Assembly: GCA_019314105.1 (NCBI GenBank)
Contig: JAFCZY010000134.1
Coordinates: 1-11,645 of the forward strand
Reading direction: 5' to 3'
DNA: 11,645 nucleotides
Origin: Deltaproteobacteria bacterium
GTDB lineage: Bacteria; Desulfobacterota; Desulfobacteria; Desulfobacterales; Desulfobacteraceae
The position numbers and the translations under genes are program-made. Within the stretch, counting starts at the first letter, position 1, and each line of letters starts with the position of its first letter. Positions 1 to 8,821 of the stretch are shown here, one piece after another. The notes below the pieces were generated by a model that was not told the origin of the DNA, did no database searches, and saw only the letters and a list, made by a program, of their open reading frames with translations.

Positions 1-864
1 ACCATGGGCGGCATCCTGATCCTTTTTTCTATTTTTATGACCACGGCCATCTGGGGAAACCTGTCCAACTATTATGTCAATATCTGTCTTCTATCTCTGG
101 TACTTTTCGGATTTATCGGATTTATTGATGATTATCTCATGCAGGTGAAAAAAAGAAATATGGGGTTTACGGCCAAAGGCAAATTTCTCATCCAGGTATT
201 ATTTGCCCTGATTATCAGTTGGCTGATCTATCAATGCCCTGATTTTAATTCCACACTGACCATCCCGATTTTAAAGGATGTTTCCCCTGATCTCGGCATC
301 TGGTATATCCCCTTTGCCTGTCTTGTCATTGTGGGGACATCCAATGCCGTAAACCTGACCGATGGATTAGACGGACTTGCCATCGGTCCTTATATTGTTG
401 CCAGCGTCACATACATGTTTTTTGCCTATGTTGCAGGCCATGTCCGGATCGCTGAATATCTCCATGTCCAGTATATTGCCTCTGCCGGTGAGATGTCGGT
501 CATCTGCGGCACTCTGGCAGGTGCCGGATTAGGATTTTTATGGTTTAATGCCCATCCGGCCCAGGTTTTTATGGGAGACTCCGGCTCGATTCCTCTGGGC
601 GGTGTTTTAGGCACTATTGCCGTCATTACAAAACAGGAAATCCTCTTGCTTATTGTCGGCGGGCTGTTTGTTATTGAAGCCTTATCCGTCATCATTCAAG
701 TATCCTATTTTAAACTGACGAAAGGAAAAAGGATTTTTAGGATGGCCCCTTTACACCATCATTTTGAGCTTAAGGGATGGCATGAATCAAAGGTAATTGT
801 CCGGTTCTGGATCATATCCATTACCCTGGCGTTGTTATCATTGAGTACCCTGAAAATAAGGTAA
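1..864 (+). CDS. mraY: Phospho-MurNAc-pentapeptide transferase MraY (5' truncated by window edge)
   Basis: Integral membrane enzyme that transfers phospho-MurNAc-pentapeptide from UDP to undecaprenyl phosphate, giving lipid I on the cytoplasmic face of the inner membrane. The reading frame is open from base 1, and the first visible residues (TMGG) match a point roughly 70 residues into typical 360-residue MraY proteins, so the N-terminus lies outside the window; the ATG at 4 is internal, not the start. Counting from that Met, the family signatures are present: the Asp-Asp pair of the IDDY motif at 42-43, NLTDGLDG at 117-124, MGDSGSIPLGG at 190-200 and the PLHHHFELKG loop at 249-258. Several hydrophobic segments between them fit a multi-spanning protein. 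The C-terminus is complete and stops 6 nt before murD. The visible part shows no defect. Confidence 0.97.
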   Translation, partial: TMGGILILFSIFMTTAIWGNLSNYYVNICLLSLVLFGFIGFIDDYLMQVKKRNMGFTAKGKFLIQVLFALIISWLIYQCPDFNSTLTIPILKDVSPDLGIWYIPFACLVIVGTSNAVNLTDGLDGLAIGPYIVASVTYMFFAYVAGHVRIAEYLHVQYIASAGEMSVICGTLAGAGLGFLWFNAHPAQVFMGDSGSIPLGGVLGTIAVITKQEILLLIVGGLFVIEALSVIIQVSYFKLTKGKRIFRMAPLHHHFELKGWHESKVIVRFWIISITLALLSLSTLKIR

Positions 865-870
865 AAGGCT

Positions 871-2244
871 GTGAAAGAAAAAAAACTTTCATATTTTCTG
901 ATCATTGGGCTGGGAAAATCAGGAATTTCCATGGCTAAGTTTCTGCGCTCCAAAGGAAAAACGGTGATTGCCACAGATAGAGATACCTCAAAAGCCGATA
1001 TTGAGACAGAACTTAATGCACTTGGCATAAAAACCGAAATCGGTTTTCACGATCAACAAACCTTTAACCGGGCCGGTGTTATGGTTCCAAGTCCGGGAAT
1101 CCCATTAAACAATGAATTTATCAAAACAGCGCTTGATCTGGGAGTTGGTATCACCGGTGAACTGGATATCTTCACCCGGTACAATGACCTGCCCATCATT
1201 GCCATCACCGGCACCAACGGCAAAACCACGACAACCGCTTTAATCGGTGACATGTTAAAGGCCAGCGGCATGAATCCGTTTGTGGGCGGAAATATCGGAA
1301 CCCCTCTAGTGGATCACTTAATGACCACCGGAAAAACCGATGTCATTGTGGCTGAAATTTCCAGTTTCCAATTGGATATTTCAAAAAAATTCAACCCGGG
1401 CGTGGGTGTTCTCTTAAACATCTCAGAGGACCATCTGGATCGATACGAAACCTACACAGCATATGAAAACTCCAAATGGCGTATTTTTAAAAACCAGGAT
1501 ACTTCTAACAAAGCTGTCATCAATCAATCTATAACTGGATTTAATGAAAAATCAAAAATAATGTCCTCCAAGATTTTTACGTTTTCATCCAGCCCCCATA
1601 CCCCGGTAAAGACTAACGCTAAAATCGATTCAAAGAAGATTGAAATCATCACGATGGATGGTAACATAACAATTCCATCAGAAGGCCTCAAAACGCTTGC
1701 CGGTACTCACAACAGAGAAAATATTGCGGCTGCCGTCCTTGCTTGCCTTGCCTTTGGTGCAGACATAAACGGCATTTTAAAAGGATTAAACGCCTTTAAA
1801 AATCTGCCTCACAGGATAGAATTCATTAAAACGATTGAAGGGATTTCTTTTTATAATGATTCCAAGGCAACCAATACAAATGCAGTTATCAGAGCGATTG
1901 AGTGTTTCCCCAATAATATTATCCTGATATTAGGCGGTAGAGAAAAAAATACGGATTTTCCCCTGCTGGTTAATTCTGTCAAAAAAAATGTCAAAACCAT
2001 TATTGCCATTGGAGAATCCAAAACACACATCAAAGACACTTTTGAGAATATCTGCCCGATAAAAGAAGCTCAAACCATGAAAGATGCCGTTCAAATGGCT
2101 TTTGATGCGGCTGTAAAAGATAACACCGGTGAACCGGCTATCGTTCTTCTCTCCCCTGCCTGTGCAAGCTTTGATATGTATGACAGCTATGCCCACAGGG
2201 GGAATGATTTTACAACCCATGTAAAGGCGCTTGGGGAAAAATAA
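871..2244 (+). CDS. murD: UDP-N-acetylmuramoyl-L-alanine--D-glutamate ligase MurD
   Basis: Cytoplasmic ATP-dependent Mur ligase that adds D-glutamate to UDP-MurNAc-L-Ala. The 457 residues match the usual length. The N-terminal nucleotide-binding fold opens with IIGLGKSG (11-18). The central ATPase domain carries the P-loop TGTNGKTTTT (113-122), AEISSFQL (161-168) and NISEDHLDRY (183-192). Lys202 in the ENSKWRIF segment sits where the family has its carbamylated, Mg-binding lysine. The C-terminal domain has HNRENIAAA, YNDSKATN, LGGREKNTDF and SPACASFDMY. The start is GTG at 871, preceded by a weak AAGG; no better start lies nearer the glycine-rich loop. It begins 6 nt after mraY and ends 1 nt before ftsW, which fits co-translation. 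Confidence 0.97.
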   Translation: MKEKKLSYFLIIGLGKSGISMAKFLRSKGKTVIATDRDTSKADIETELNALGIKTEIGFHDQQTFNRAGVMVPSPGIPLNNEFIKTALDLGVGITGELDIFTRYNDLPIIAITGTNGKTTTTALIGDMLKASGMNPFVGGNIGTPLVDHLMTTGKTDVIVAEISSFQLDISKKFNPGVGVLLNISEDHLDRYETYTAYENSKWRIFKNQDTSNKAVINQSITGFNEKSKIMSSKIFTFSSSPHTPVKTNAKIDSKKIEIITMDGNITIPSEGLKTLAGTHNRENIAAAVLACLAFGADINGILKGLNAFKNLPHRIEFIKTIEGISFYNDSKATNTNAVIRAIECFPNNIILILGGREKNTDFPLLVNSVKKNVKTIIAIGESKTHIKDTFENICPIKEAQTMKDAVQMAFDAAVKDNTGEPAIVLLSPACASFDMYDSYAHRGNDFTTHVKALGEK

Positions 2245-2245
2245 A

Positions 2246-3364
2246 ATGGCTGAACACACAAAAACCATTCATCCTTTTTTCAGTGAAAAGAGCATTCTTT
2301 TCCCTGTTATTCTTCTTTCAGGGATCGGCATTATCATGGTGTATTCAGCAAGTTCGTCCATCAGCATGGAAACCCATGACACAGCGTTTTACTATATGAA
2401 AAAACAGGCCCTCTTTCTGGGCATCAGTCTTATTGTCATGTTTGTCGCAGCCTCTTTCCCCTGTAAACTTTATAGAAGTCTTTCCTATCTCATCCTTTTT
2501 GTTGCCGTTGCACTGCTTGTGGCTGTACTCTTCCCCGCATTAAATATTAAAGCCGGCGGCGCTCACCGGTGGCTGAATCTTGGCGGGGTTACCTTTCAAC
2601 CATCTGAATTTGCAAAACTGGCGCTCATTATTTTCCTTGGATATTCCCTGTCCAAAAAACAGGATATGATAAAGACATTTTCAGTAGGTTTTATCCCCCA
2701 TGCCTTCATTTTTGGCCTATTTGCCTGTTTAATCATTATTCAGCCTGATTTCGGAACGATTGTTGTGTTAGGGATAATCACATGGGGAATGATGTTTGTT
2801 GCAGGTGTTAAGATCACCCATCTCCTTTCTCCTGTTCCCCTGCTGATCCCGGTGATTTATTTTCTGGTGTATAAGGTTGAGTACCGACTGGAAAGAATTC
2901 TTTCGTTTTTAAATCCCTGGGACGACCCCTATAACACCGGATATCAAATCACTCATTCTTTAAAAGCCTTTGGTTCAGGCGGTATTTTCGGGAAAGGCAT
3001 TGGTCTTGGGATGCAGAAAATGCACTACCTTCCCGAACCCCATACTGATTTTATTTTTTCAATCATTGGAGAAGAATTGGGGCTAATTGGCGTACTGACA
3101 GTCCTGACGCTCTATTTAATTTTATTATTAAAAGGCATCCGAATTGCCAAAACCTCAAAGACTCTTTTTGGTGCCATCACAGCTGCAGGGCTTACTATTT
3201 ATATTGGGATTCAGGTCTTCATCAACACAGGCGTTGCTTTGGGAGTTCTGCCAACAAAAGGGCTTACCCTGCCATTTATCAGTTATGGAGGAACATCCCT
3301 TGTGATCAATATGGCAGCCATGGGAATTTTAATGAGTATCGGGGCATCCAGAGATGATGAATAA
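2246..3364 (+). CDS. ftsW: Septal peptidoglycan glycosyltransferase FtsW (SEDS family)
   Basis: SEDS-family membrane protein that polymerises lipid II into septal glycan together with a class B penicillin-binding protein. The protein has 372 residues with about ten hydrophobic segments. Signatures include the MVYSAS segment after the first membrane helix (31-36), GGAHRWLNLG (104-113), the long periplasmic loop with NPWDDPYNTGYQ (223-234), LPEPHTDFIFSIIGEELG (262-279; Asp268 aligns with the catalytic Asp of SEDS enzymes) and the late GLTLPFISYGGTS signature. RodA is the alternative, but the position between murD and murG is the classic ftsW slot. I chose ATG 2246 because GGGGAA at 2233-2238 lies at good spacing. 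An in-frame TTG at 2231 would add five residues and overlap murD. The 3' end overlaps murG by 11 nt. Confidence 0.95.
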   Translation: MAEHTKTIHPFFSEKSILFPVILLSGIGIIMVYSASSSISMETHDTAFYYMKKQALFLGISLIVMFVAASFPCKLYRSLSYLILFVAVALLVAVLFPALNIKAGGAHRWLNLGGVTFQPSEFAKLALIIFLGYSLSKKQDMIKTFSVGFIPHAFIFGLFACLIIIQPDFGTIVVLGIITWGMMFVAGVKITHLLSPVPLLIPVIYFLVYKVEYRLERILSFLNPWDDPYNTGYQITHSLKAFGSGGIFGKGIGLGMQKMHYLPEPHTDFIFSIIGEELGLIGVLTVLTLYLILLLKGIRIAKTSKTLFGAITAAGLTIYIGIQVFINTGVALGVLPTKGLTLPFISYGGTSLVINMAAMGILMSIGASRDDE

Positions 3365-4463
3365 GCCATTTAATATCATTATAGCCGGAGGAAAAACAGG
3401 CGGACACCTGTTCCCGGGTATTGCCATTGCTCAGGCCCTTGAACGGATTTGCCATACGACAGACATTCTTTTTGTGGGTACGAATGCTCCCTTTGAAATA
3501 CAAACGCTTGAAAAATATGGGTACGCCCATAACAGTATTTTCTCAAAACCGATTAAAGGCGGCAATATTATCAACAAGGCATTTTCAATCAGTATTCTCC
3601 TGATTTCCCTGATCCAATCCATGATCATCATGAAACGATTTAAACCTGATTTTGTCCTGGGTGTGGGAGGATTTTCCTCCTTTGCCGTTGTCCTGGCTGC
3701 CTGGGTCTTAAGAATTCCCACCGCCATCCAGGAACAGAACGCTATTCCCGGATTAACCAACCGATTGTTATCAAAATTTGCCAAAACCATTTTCACCTCA
3801 TTTAAAGAAACAAAAGGACTTACCCGCAATTCTAAAGTCAACTATGTCGGCAACCCTGTCCGAAAAGCAGACAAGATTAACTCTGAGGATGATCTTCATT
3901 TAAATAATTTTGATCCGGATAAATTAACCCTTCTTGTCACCGGTGGAAGCCAGGGTGCCAGCAGTATCAATACAGCAGTTATAAATGCCCTTGAATTAAT
4001 GGACAACACCGATAAATTCAATATTATTCATCAAACCGGCATCAAAGATGAATCCATGATTCAAAAAAAATATAACGTCATGAAGATCCAGGCAACCGCC
4101 AGAGCGTTTTTTCATAACATGCCGCAGCTTTTGGACATAGCCGATCTCGCCATTACAAGGGCGGGTGCGGGGACCATTGCCGAACTTTGTATCAATAGAC
4201 TTCCTGCTGTTCTTGTTCCTTTTCCCCATGCGGCTGACGATCACCAGACCTTTAATGCAAAAGCGCTTGAAGGTCAGGGCGCAGCCATAATGATAAAAGA
4301 CAATGAATTGACAGGACAGAGACTAAAACAAACCATGGAAAATCTGATCGGGAATAAAGAAAGGCTTAACCACATGGCCCAAATACTAAGCCACCTTTCC
4401 ATGCCCGATGCAGATAAAAAAATAGCAGCTTATATTTTAAATACAAAGGATATCAAGGCCTGA
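3354..4463 (+). CDS. murG: Lipid II synthase MurG (UDP-GlcNAc transferase)
   Basis: Membrane-associated GT-B glycosyltransferase that adds GlcNAc from UDP-GlcNAc to lipid I, giving lipid II. The 369 residues match the family. The N-terminal glycine-rich loop reads [12 protein letters not shown] (11-22), with Lys where many homologues have a third Gly before [14 protein letters not shown] (101-110) and [14 protein letters not shown] (126-139) follow. The C-terminal UDP-GlcNAc domain has [14 protein letters not shown] (193-206), the [13 protein letters not shown] motif (267-279), and [17 protein letters not shown] (289-305). The start is ATG 3354, or the adjacent ATG 3357; both lie inside the end of ftsW, so translational coupling is likely. 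It ends 2 nt before murC. Nothing suggests damage. Confidence 0.96.
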   Translation: MMNKPFNIIIAGGKTGGHLFPGIAIAQALERICHTTDILFVGTNAPFEIQTLEKYGYAHNSIFSKPIKGGNIINKAFSISILLISLIQSMIIMKRFKPDFVLGVGGFSSFAVVLAAWVLRIPTAIQEQNAIPGLTNRLLSKFAKTIFTSFKETKGLTRNSKVNYVGNPVRKADKINSEDDLHLNNFDPDKLTLLVTGGSQGASSINTAVINALELMDNTDKFNIIHQTGIKDESMIQKKYNVMKIQATARAFFHNMPQLLDIADLAITRAGAGTIAELCINRLPAVLVPFPHAADDHQTFNAKALEGQGAAIMIKDNELTGQRLKQTMENLIGNKERLNHMAQILSHLSMPDADKKIAAYILNTKDIKA

Positions 4464-4465
4464 CA

Positions 4466-5781
4466 ATGTACCAAAAAAATTATCATATCCATTTTGTTGG
4501 CATCGGCGGCATTGGCATGAGCGGGATTGCAGAGCTGCTTATCAATCTTGGGTATAAAGTATCCGGGTCTGACTTAAAACTCTCCCCTATTACCGAAAGG
4601 CTGGAGAAAAAAGGGGGGTTGATCTTTCAGGGCCACCGAAAGGAACAAGTGGCTGGGGCCGATGTAGTGGTCACTTCTACAGCCATTGCCCCTGAAAACC
4701 CGGAAGTAGCTCATGCAAGACAGCTATCTATTCCCATTATCCCAAGAGCTGAAATGCTGGCAGAACTGATGCGGATCAAATATTCCATTGCCGTCTCCGG
4801 TGCCCACGGAAAAACCTCCACCACTGCCATGATTTCTCAAATTCTTAATACCGCCGGACTTGACCCGACTGTGATCATTGGCGGCCTTCTCAAGGGGATT
4901 GATACCAATGCATTACATGGCAAAGGCGACTATATTGTTGCCGAAGCCGATGAAAGCGACGGATCGTTTTTAATGTATGCGCCCGCCATTGCAGTGGTCA
5001 CAAATATTGACCTTGAGCACTTGGATTTTTACAAGGATATTGAAGATATTAAAGATAAATTTGTCCAGTTTATCAACTCGGTTCCTTTTTACGGTCTTGC
5101 CATTCTCTGTCTTGATAATGAGCACGTCCAGGACATCCTTCCCAGAATAAAGGTTCGCCATACCACATTCGGCATGACCGCCCAGTCTGATCTTCAAGCC
5201 AGGAACGCTTAGGTAAAATCGATCTTAATATTGCAGGAAACCATAATGTCTCCAATGCACTGGCGTCGATTGCCACAGGAATTGAGCTGAACATCCCTTT
5301 TAAAACAATTAAGAACGCACTGGAACAGATTGAAGGCGTAAAAAGACGGGTTGAAATCAAAGGAGAAAAAAAAGGCATTATTGTCATGGATGATTACGGT
5401 CATCATCCCACAGAAATCATGGCAACACTGACCGCTATAAGAGAAAGCTATAAAGAGAAACGGCTGGTGGTTGTATTCCAACCCCACAGGTACACCAGGA
5501 CTAAGGGACTGTTCCATGAATTCACCCGGTCTTTTTATCAATCCGATGTCCTGATTGTACTCCCGATTTATGCGGCAAGTGAAAAAAAAATCAAGGGGGT
5601 CAGTGCCCAATGTCTCTGCGACGGTATCAGAGAACATGGGCATAAAGATGTTTCCTATGCACCTGATTTTACACAAGGGTTATCCATGATTACCCATAAG
5701 ATCAAAAAAGGGGATATTGTCCTGACGCTGGGCGCCGGAGATATCTATCGCCTTGGAGAAAAACTGATTGACCTATTATAA
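4466..5781 (+). pseudogene. murC: UDP-N-acetylmuramate--L-alanine ligase MurC, broken by internal deletion and frameshift
   Basis: MurC adds L-alanine to UDP-MurNAc and is normally essential. The first frame (4466-5212, 248 codons) has [17 protein letters not shown] (9-25), the P-loop [10 protein letters not shown] (111-120), EADESDGSF (160-168) and [11 protein letters not shown] (179-189), then stops at TAG 5210-5212. Homology resumes in another frame, open from 5191 and clear from about 5200 ([15 protein letters not shown]), and continues through DDYGHHPTEI, FQPHRYTRTK and LGAGDIY to the TAA at 5779-5781. Compared with E. coli MurC from memory, about 16 residues are missing at the join. The two frames imply a lost length of 3n+1 nt, for example 46, 49 or 52. 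The whole span would encode about 438 residues against 455-490 usually. The break lies inside the central ATPase domain, not at a domain boundary, so two working half-proteins are unlikely. Real mutation and assembly error cannot be separated here. Confidence 0.93.
5188..5212 (+). other. murC: murC deletion/frameshift junction
   Basis: This is the zone where the upstream murC frame ends (DLQARNA, then TAG) and the downstream frame (ERLGKID) takes over. The downstream frame has a TGA at 5188-5190, so the switch must occur after it and before 5213. AAGC and GCTT flank CAGGAAC here, giving only a 4-bp stem, and GATCTT occurs just before and again at 5221. Neither repeat is long enough to establish a mechanism. 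Confidence 0.8.
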
Positions 5782-5790
5782 AGGCATGGC

Positions 5791-6711
5791 ATGGCAACAA
5801 CAGACAACACAGCATTTTCAACACTAGCTCAAATATCTGATCTTTTGAGGGATGAGCCGTTGAAAAAATATACCTCGTTTAAAATCGGAGGTCCTGCTGA
5901 CCTGCTGGCACTGCCAAACGACAAGCAGGAGTTGCAGCGTCTGTTAAAAAAAGCCGTAGAACTTAAGATTCCCGTTACCCTTTTCGGGGGCGGAACAAAT
6001 CTTTTAGTGTCAGATAACGGCATACGGGGGCTTGTCATTATTACCCGACAATTAACATCCGAAATCGGCATGACTCAAACAGACTCTCATAAAAAAACTA
6101 TTTGTGTTGCGGCTGGGGACCGCTTGTCAACGGTTTGCCGGTTTGCCATCAATCACTCGCTGTCAGGGCTTGAATTTGCCGCCGGAGTCCCCGGAACCAT
6201 TGGGGGTGCCATTATGATGAATGCCGGAACCCCGTCAGGGGAGATGTCAGGCATTGTCGACGCTATTAAAGTGTTAGACAGAAAAACAGTGGCATTTAAA
6301 ACCATTGAAAAAAAAGACCTTAATTTTTCTTACCGGAAACTTGATCTGACCGATATTATTGTGGGAGCAACTTTGACATTAAAAAAAGCGTCCTTAGAAA
6401 AAATAGCAAAGAATTTTGAACAGACCCTTCAGCAAAAAAATACAACCCAACCGGTTTCTGTTGCAAGTGCCGGATGTTTTTTCAAAAATCCAGTCTCAGG
6501 AAAGTCTGCTGGAGAATTGATTGACCAAGCAGGGTTAAAAGGCGCTAAAATTAACGATGCCATGGTTTCCCAAAGTCATGCCAATTTTATTGTGAATATC
6601 AATAATGCAACCTGTAAGGATATTCTATTATTAAAACAGCATGTTCAGGAAATTGTATTTAATAAATTCCATATTAAACTCGAAACAGAAGTGAGGGTGG
6701 AAGGTGAGTAA
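5791..6711 (+). CDS. murB: UDP-N-acetylenolpyruvoylglucosamine reductase MurB
   Basis: FAD-dependent cytoplasmic reductase that uses NADPH to convert UDP-GlcNAc-enolpyruvate to UDP-MurNAc. The 306 residues fit the shorter MurB class that is common outside the enterics. FAD-binding signatures are TSFKIGGPAD (28-37), PVTLFGGGTNLLVSD (61-75) and GLEFAAGVPGTIGGAIMMNAG (126-146). SYRKLDL (180-186) follows. The catalytic Ser/Cys position is Cys229 in SAGCFFKNP (226-234), and the C-terminal LETEVRVEG includes Glu300, which aligns with the catalytic Glu of the family. The start is ATG 5791. An out-of-frame ATG at 5786 sits just upstream, close to AAAGG at 5780-5784. It begins 9 nt after murC and overlaps ftsQ by 8 nt. 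It looks complete. Confidence 0.96.
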   Translation: MATTDNTAFSTLAQISDLLRDEPLKKYTSFKIGGPADLLALPNDKQELQRLLKKAVELKIPVTLFGGGTNLLVSDNGIRGLVIITRQLTSEIGMTQTDSHKKTICVAAGDRLSTVCRFAINHSLSGLEFAAGVPGTIGGAIMMNAGTPSGEMSGIVDAIKVLDRKTVAFKTIEKKDLNFSYRKLDLTDIIVGATLTLKKASLEKIAKNFEQTLQQKNTTQPVSVASAGCFFKNPVSGKSAGELIDQAGLKGAKINDAMVSQSHANFIVNINNATCKDILLLKQHVQEIVFNKFHIKLETEVRVEGE

Positions 6712-7576
6712 AAAAATTAAACCGAACAGATATAAACCTGAGGGCGAGAGCATGAAGTCCGATTCAGGCTCCAGTATTGATTTTTGCATCAAATTTATTA
6801 TGACTGTGGTCTGTATCAGTATCTTAAGCCTTGCCTCTATTTTTATGTATGATTTTATGACTCAATCAGACTTTTTTAATATTAAAAAAATAGAAATTTC
6901 AGGCACCGACAGGATCGTTAAAGAAGATATTCTTAAACTTGCTGACTTAAACTGTGATAAAAATATTTTCGGACTCAATTTGTTTACCATTGAAAAACGC
7001 ATTGCTTCTCATCCATGGATTCAATCGGCTGATGTAAAAAGGCGTCCGTCATTTGTGCTTTCCATCTTCATTATTGAACAAAAGCCCTTAGCCATTGTTA
7101 AAATCAAAAATTTGGCAGGTATTCTAATTAATACTCATGGCCAGCCGTTTAAGGAGTACAACCCGCTTAAGGATCCGTTAAAAAATTTGCCGGTTATCAC
7201 CGGGCTTACTCTTACAAACACCAACAACCAGTATATGTTCAACGGTACTTTATTTAACTCGATCATGAATTTTTTACAAACAGGCGAATCAGGTAGTGTC
7301 CGGCAAATAAATGGAGATGACGATACGGGGATCACCATTGAAGCCAACGATATCTATAACCGATTATTCTCTTACGGGAAAAAAACCATTCAAATCAAAC
7401 TGGGATTTGATAATTTTAAAGCAAAACTGAAAAAAGCAAAAAAGATAAGCGAGTATATCGATAAAAACTTTCCAACGAGAACAATATGCGCCATGGATCT
7501 TTTTAATATTGAAAAGGTGTTTATCAAAACAAAACTTGCCGATGCTCTGCACAACAATTTAGAAAAGGGGGTTTGA
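6704..7576 (+). CDS. ftsQ: Cell division protein FtsQ
   Basis: Single-pass inner-membrane divisome protein (FtsQ/DivIB) that links early and late division proteins through its periplasmic domains. Visible parts are a short basic cytoplasmic tail (KKIKPNRYKPEGE, 3-15), one hydrophobic helix at about 28-50, a POTRA domain starting at FFNIKKIEISG (57-67) with the typical HPWIQSADVKRRPS segment, and a C-terminal beta domain. Total length is 290 residues. Sequence conservation is low across this family, so the assignment also rests on the position between murB and ftsA. GTG 6704 is preferred because it keeps the basic PNRYK tail. ATG 6752, with AGGGCGAG upstream, is a real alternative that would remove 16 residues. 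It overlaps murB by 8 nt and ends 1 nt before ftsA. Confidence 0.9.
   Translation: MSKKIKPNRYKPEGESMKSDSGSSIDFCIKFIMTVVCISILSLASIFMYDFMTQSDFFNIKKIEISGTDRIVKEDILKLADLNCDKNIFGLNLFTIEKRIASHPWIQSADVKRRPSFVLSIFIIEQKPLAIVKIKNLAGILINTHGQPFKEYNPLKDPLKNLPVITGLTLTNTNNQYMFNGTLFNSIMNFLQTGESGSVRQINGDDDTGITIEANDIYNRLFSYGKKTIQIKLGFDNFKAKLKKAKKISEYIDKNFPTRTICAMDLFNIEKVFIKTKLADALHNNLEKGV
7567..7571 (+). promoter_or_regulatory. Ribosome binding site deciding the TTG start of ftsA
   Basis: A run of five G at the end of ftsQ, within AAAAGGGGGTTT, lies 6 nt before TTG 7578. No in-frame ATG occurs between it and the conserved GLDIGTTK motif, so this site supports the TTG as the start. Confidence 0.6.
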
Positions 7577-7577
7577 T

Positions 7578-8804
7578 TTGCAGGGAAATGAAAAAATAAT
7601 CGTGGGTCTGGATATCGGCACAACAAAAATTGCTGCCGTTGTTGGGGAGATGCTTGAAGATGAAATCAGTATTATAGGTGTCGGCTCCCACCCGTCCACC
7701 GGTCTTCGTAAAGGATCTGTTGTCAATATTGAATCAACTGTGGATTCAATCAAAAAAGCGATTGAAGAGGCAGAGTTGATGGCCGGATGCGACATCTCAT
7801 CTGTTTACGTGGGAATCGCAGGGGATCACATCAAAGGATTCGATTCCCATGGGATCATCGCTATCAAGGGCCGTGAAATTACAAAACAGGATGTCGAACG
7901 TGTCATTGATGCAGCAAAAGCCGTGGCAATCCCCACCGACAGAGAGGTCCTTCATGTCATCCCCCAGGAGTTTATTGTTGATGATATGGAATCCATTCAA
8001 AATCCTGTGGGTATGACAGCCATCCGGCTTGAAGCTAAAATTCACATTATTACCGGCGCTGTATCATCCGCCAGAAATATTGTGAGGTGCTGCAACAAAG
8101 CAGGTTTCGAGGTTTGTGACATCGCCATTGAATCCCTTGCTTCAGGCGAAGCCGTTCTTACAGACGAAGAAAAGGAACTGGGATGTGTCATCGCAGATAT
8201 GGGTGGCGGGACAACTGATCTGGCTCTGTTTAAAGAAAATAATCTAAAATTTATCTATGAACTTACTCTGGGAGGACATAATTTGACCAATGATATTTCC
8301 ATCGGTCTTCGAACCCCTCTCCCGGAAGCTGAAAAAATAAAAATTGAACACGGCACCTGTGTGCCTGAAAATGTAAGAAACGGTGCCACCATCGAAGTTC
8401 CGGCGGTAGGCGGAAGAGCACCCAAAAAACTTGCCAAAGGAATTCTAGCTGAAATCCTTGAGCCCAGGGTAGAAGAAATTTTTTCTCTTTTGAAAAAAGA
8501 ACTCTTTGCCAACGGCCTGGAAAATTCATTTCCGGCAGGATTTGTCCTTACCGGTGGAAGCGCGGTTCTCGACGGTATCACTGAACTTGCAGAATCTGTT
8601 TTCAATGTACCGGTGAGACTCGGCGAACCCAATAAGATTGGCGGCCTGAAAGATATTGTTAAAAACCCGGCCTATGCAGCTGGTGTCGGGCTTGTCCTTT
8701 TCGGTTCCAGTGCAAGATGCAGAACAAATTTTAAAAATATGGAAACTCAAGGATTTAATGGAATATTAAACAGAATGAAACAGTGGTTTAAAGATATAAT
8801 ATAA
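7578..8804 (+). CDS. ftsA: Cell division protein FtsA
   Basis: Actin-like ATPase that anchors FtsZ filaments to the inner membrane and helps recruit later divisome proteins. The 408 residues match the family. The phosphate-1 motif is LDIGTTK (11-17). The FtsA-specific 1C region follows, with VYVGIAGDHIKG (76-87) and HVIPQEFIVD (126-135). The phosphate-2 motif is ADMGGGTTDLALF (206-218), and the adenosine region is FVLTGGSAVLDGI. The last 16 residues, FNGILNRMKQWFKDII, form the expected amphipathic membrane-targeting helix. The start is TTG 7578, directly after the ftsQ stop; a rare start codon here could keep FtsA low relative to FtsZ, which is an inference. It ends 17 nt before ftsZ. Confidence 0.97.
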   Translation: MQGNEKIIVGLDIGTTKIAAVVGEMLEDEISIIGVGSHPSTGLRKGSVVNIESTVDSIKKAIEEAELMAGCDISSVYVGIAGDHIKGFDSHGIIAIKGREITKQDVERVIDAAKAVAIPTDREVLHVIPQEFIVDDMESIQNPVGMTAIRLEAKIHIITGAVSSARNIVRCCNKAGFEVCDIAIESLASGEAVLTDEEKELGCVIADMGGGTTDLALFKENNLKFIYELTLGGHNLTNDISIGLRTPLPEAEKIKIEHGTCVPENVRNGATIEVPAVGGRAPKKLAKGILAEILEPRVEEIFSLLKKELFANGLENSFPAGFVLTGGSAVLDGITELAESVFNVPVRLGEPNKIGGLKDIVKNPAYAAGVGLVLFGSSARCRTNFKNMETQGFNGILNRMKQWFKDII

Positions 8805-8810
8805 TTTTTA

Positions 8811-8817
8811 GGGAGGT
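8811..8817 (+). promoter_or_regulatory. Strong Shine-Dalgarno of ftsZ
   Basis: GGGAGGT lies 4 nt before ATG 8822, with its GGAGG core 5 nt from the ATG. It is the best match to the anti-Shine-Dalgarno sequence among the starts in this window, in agreement with the high level of FtsZ that cells need. It favours ATG 8822 over the in-frame GTG at 8816, which overlaps the site itself. Confidence 0.75.
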
Positions 8818-8821
8818 GGGT

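Noticed and set aside
3431..3841. 136-codon minus-strand open frame over murG
   Set aside because: It is antisense to intact, conserved murG sequence, without a plausible start context or known motif.
5188..5212. Programmed ribosomal frameshifting in murC
   Set aside because: I see no slippery heptamer at the switch, and the loss of about 16 family residues is not explained by slippage.
5209..5676. 155-codon open frame on the minus strand over murC
   Set aside because: It lies opposite the conserved C-terminal half of murC and shows no recognisable domain. It is a shadow of the coding strand.
4466..5781. MurC working naturally as two separate polypeptides
   Set aside because: The break lies within the central ATPase domain, residues are missing at the join, and the second part has no convincing start near its beginning.
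8255..8632. 125-codon minus-strand open frame over ftsA
   Set aside because: It is antisense to the conserved ATPase region of ftsA and has no recognisable content.
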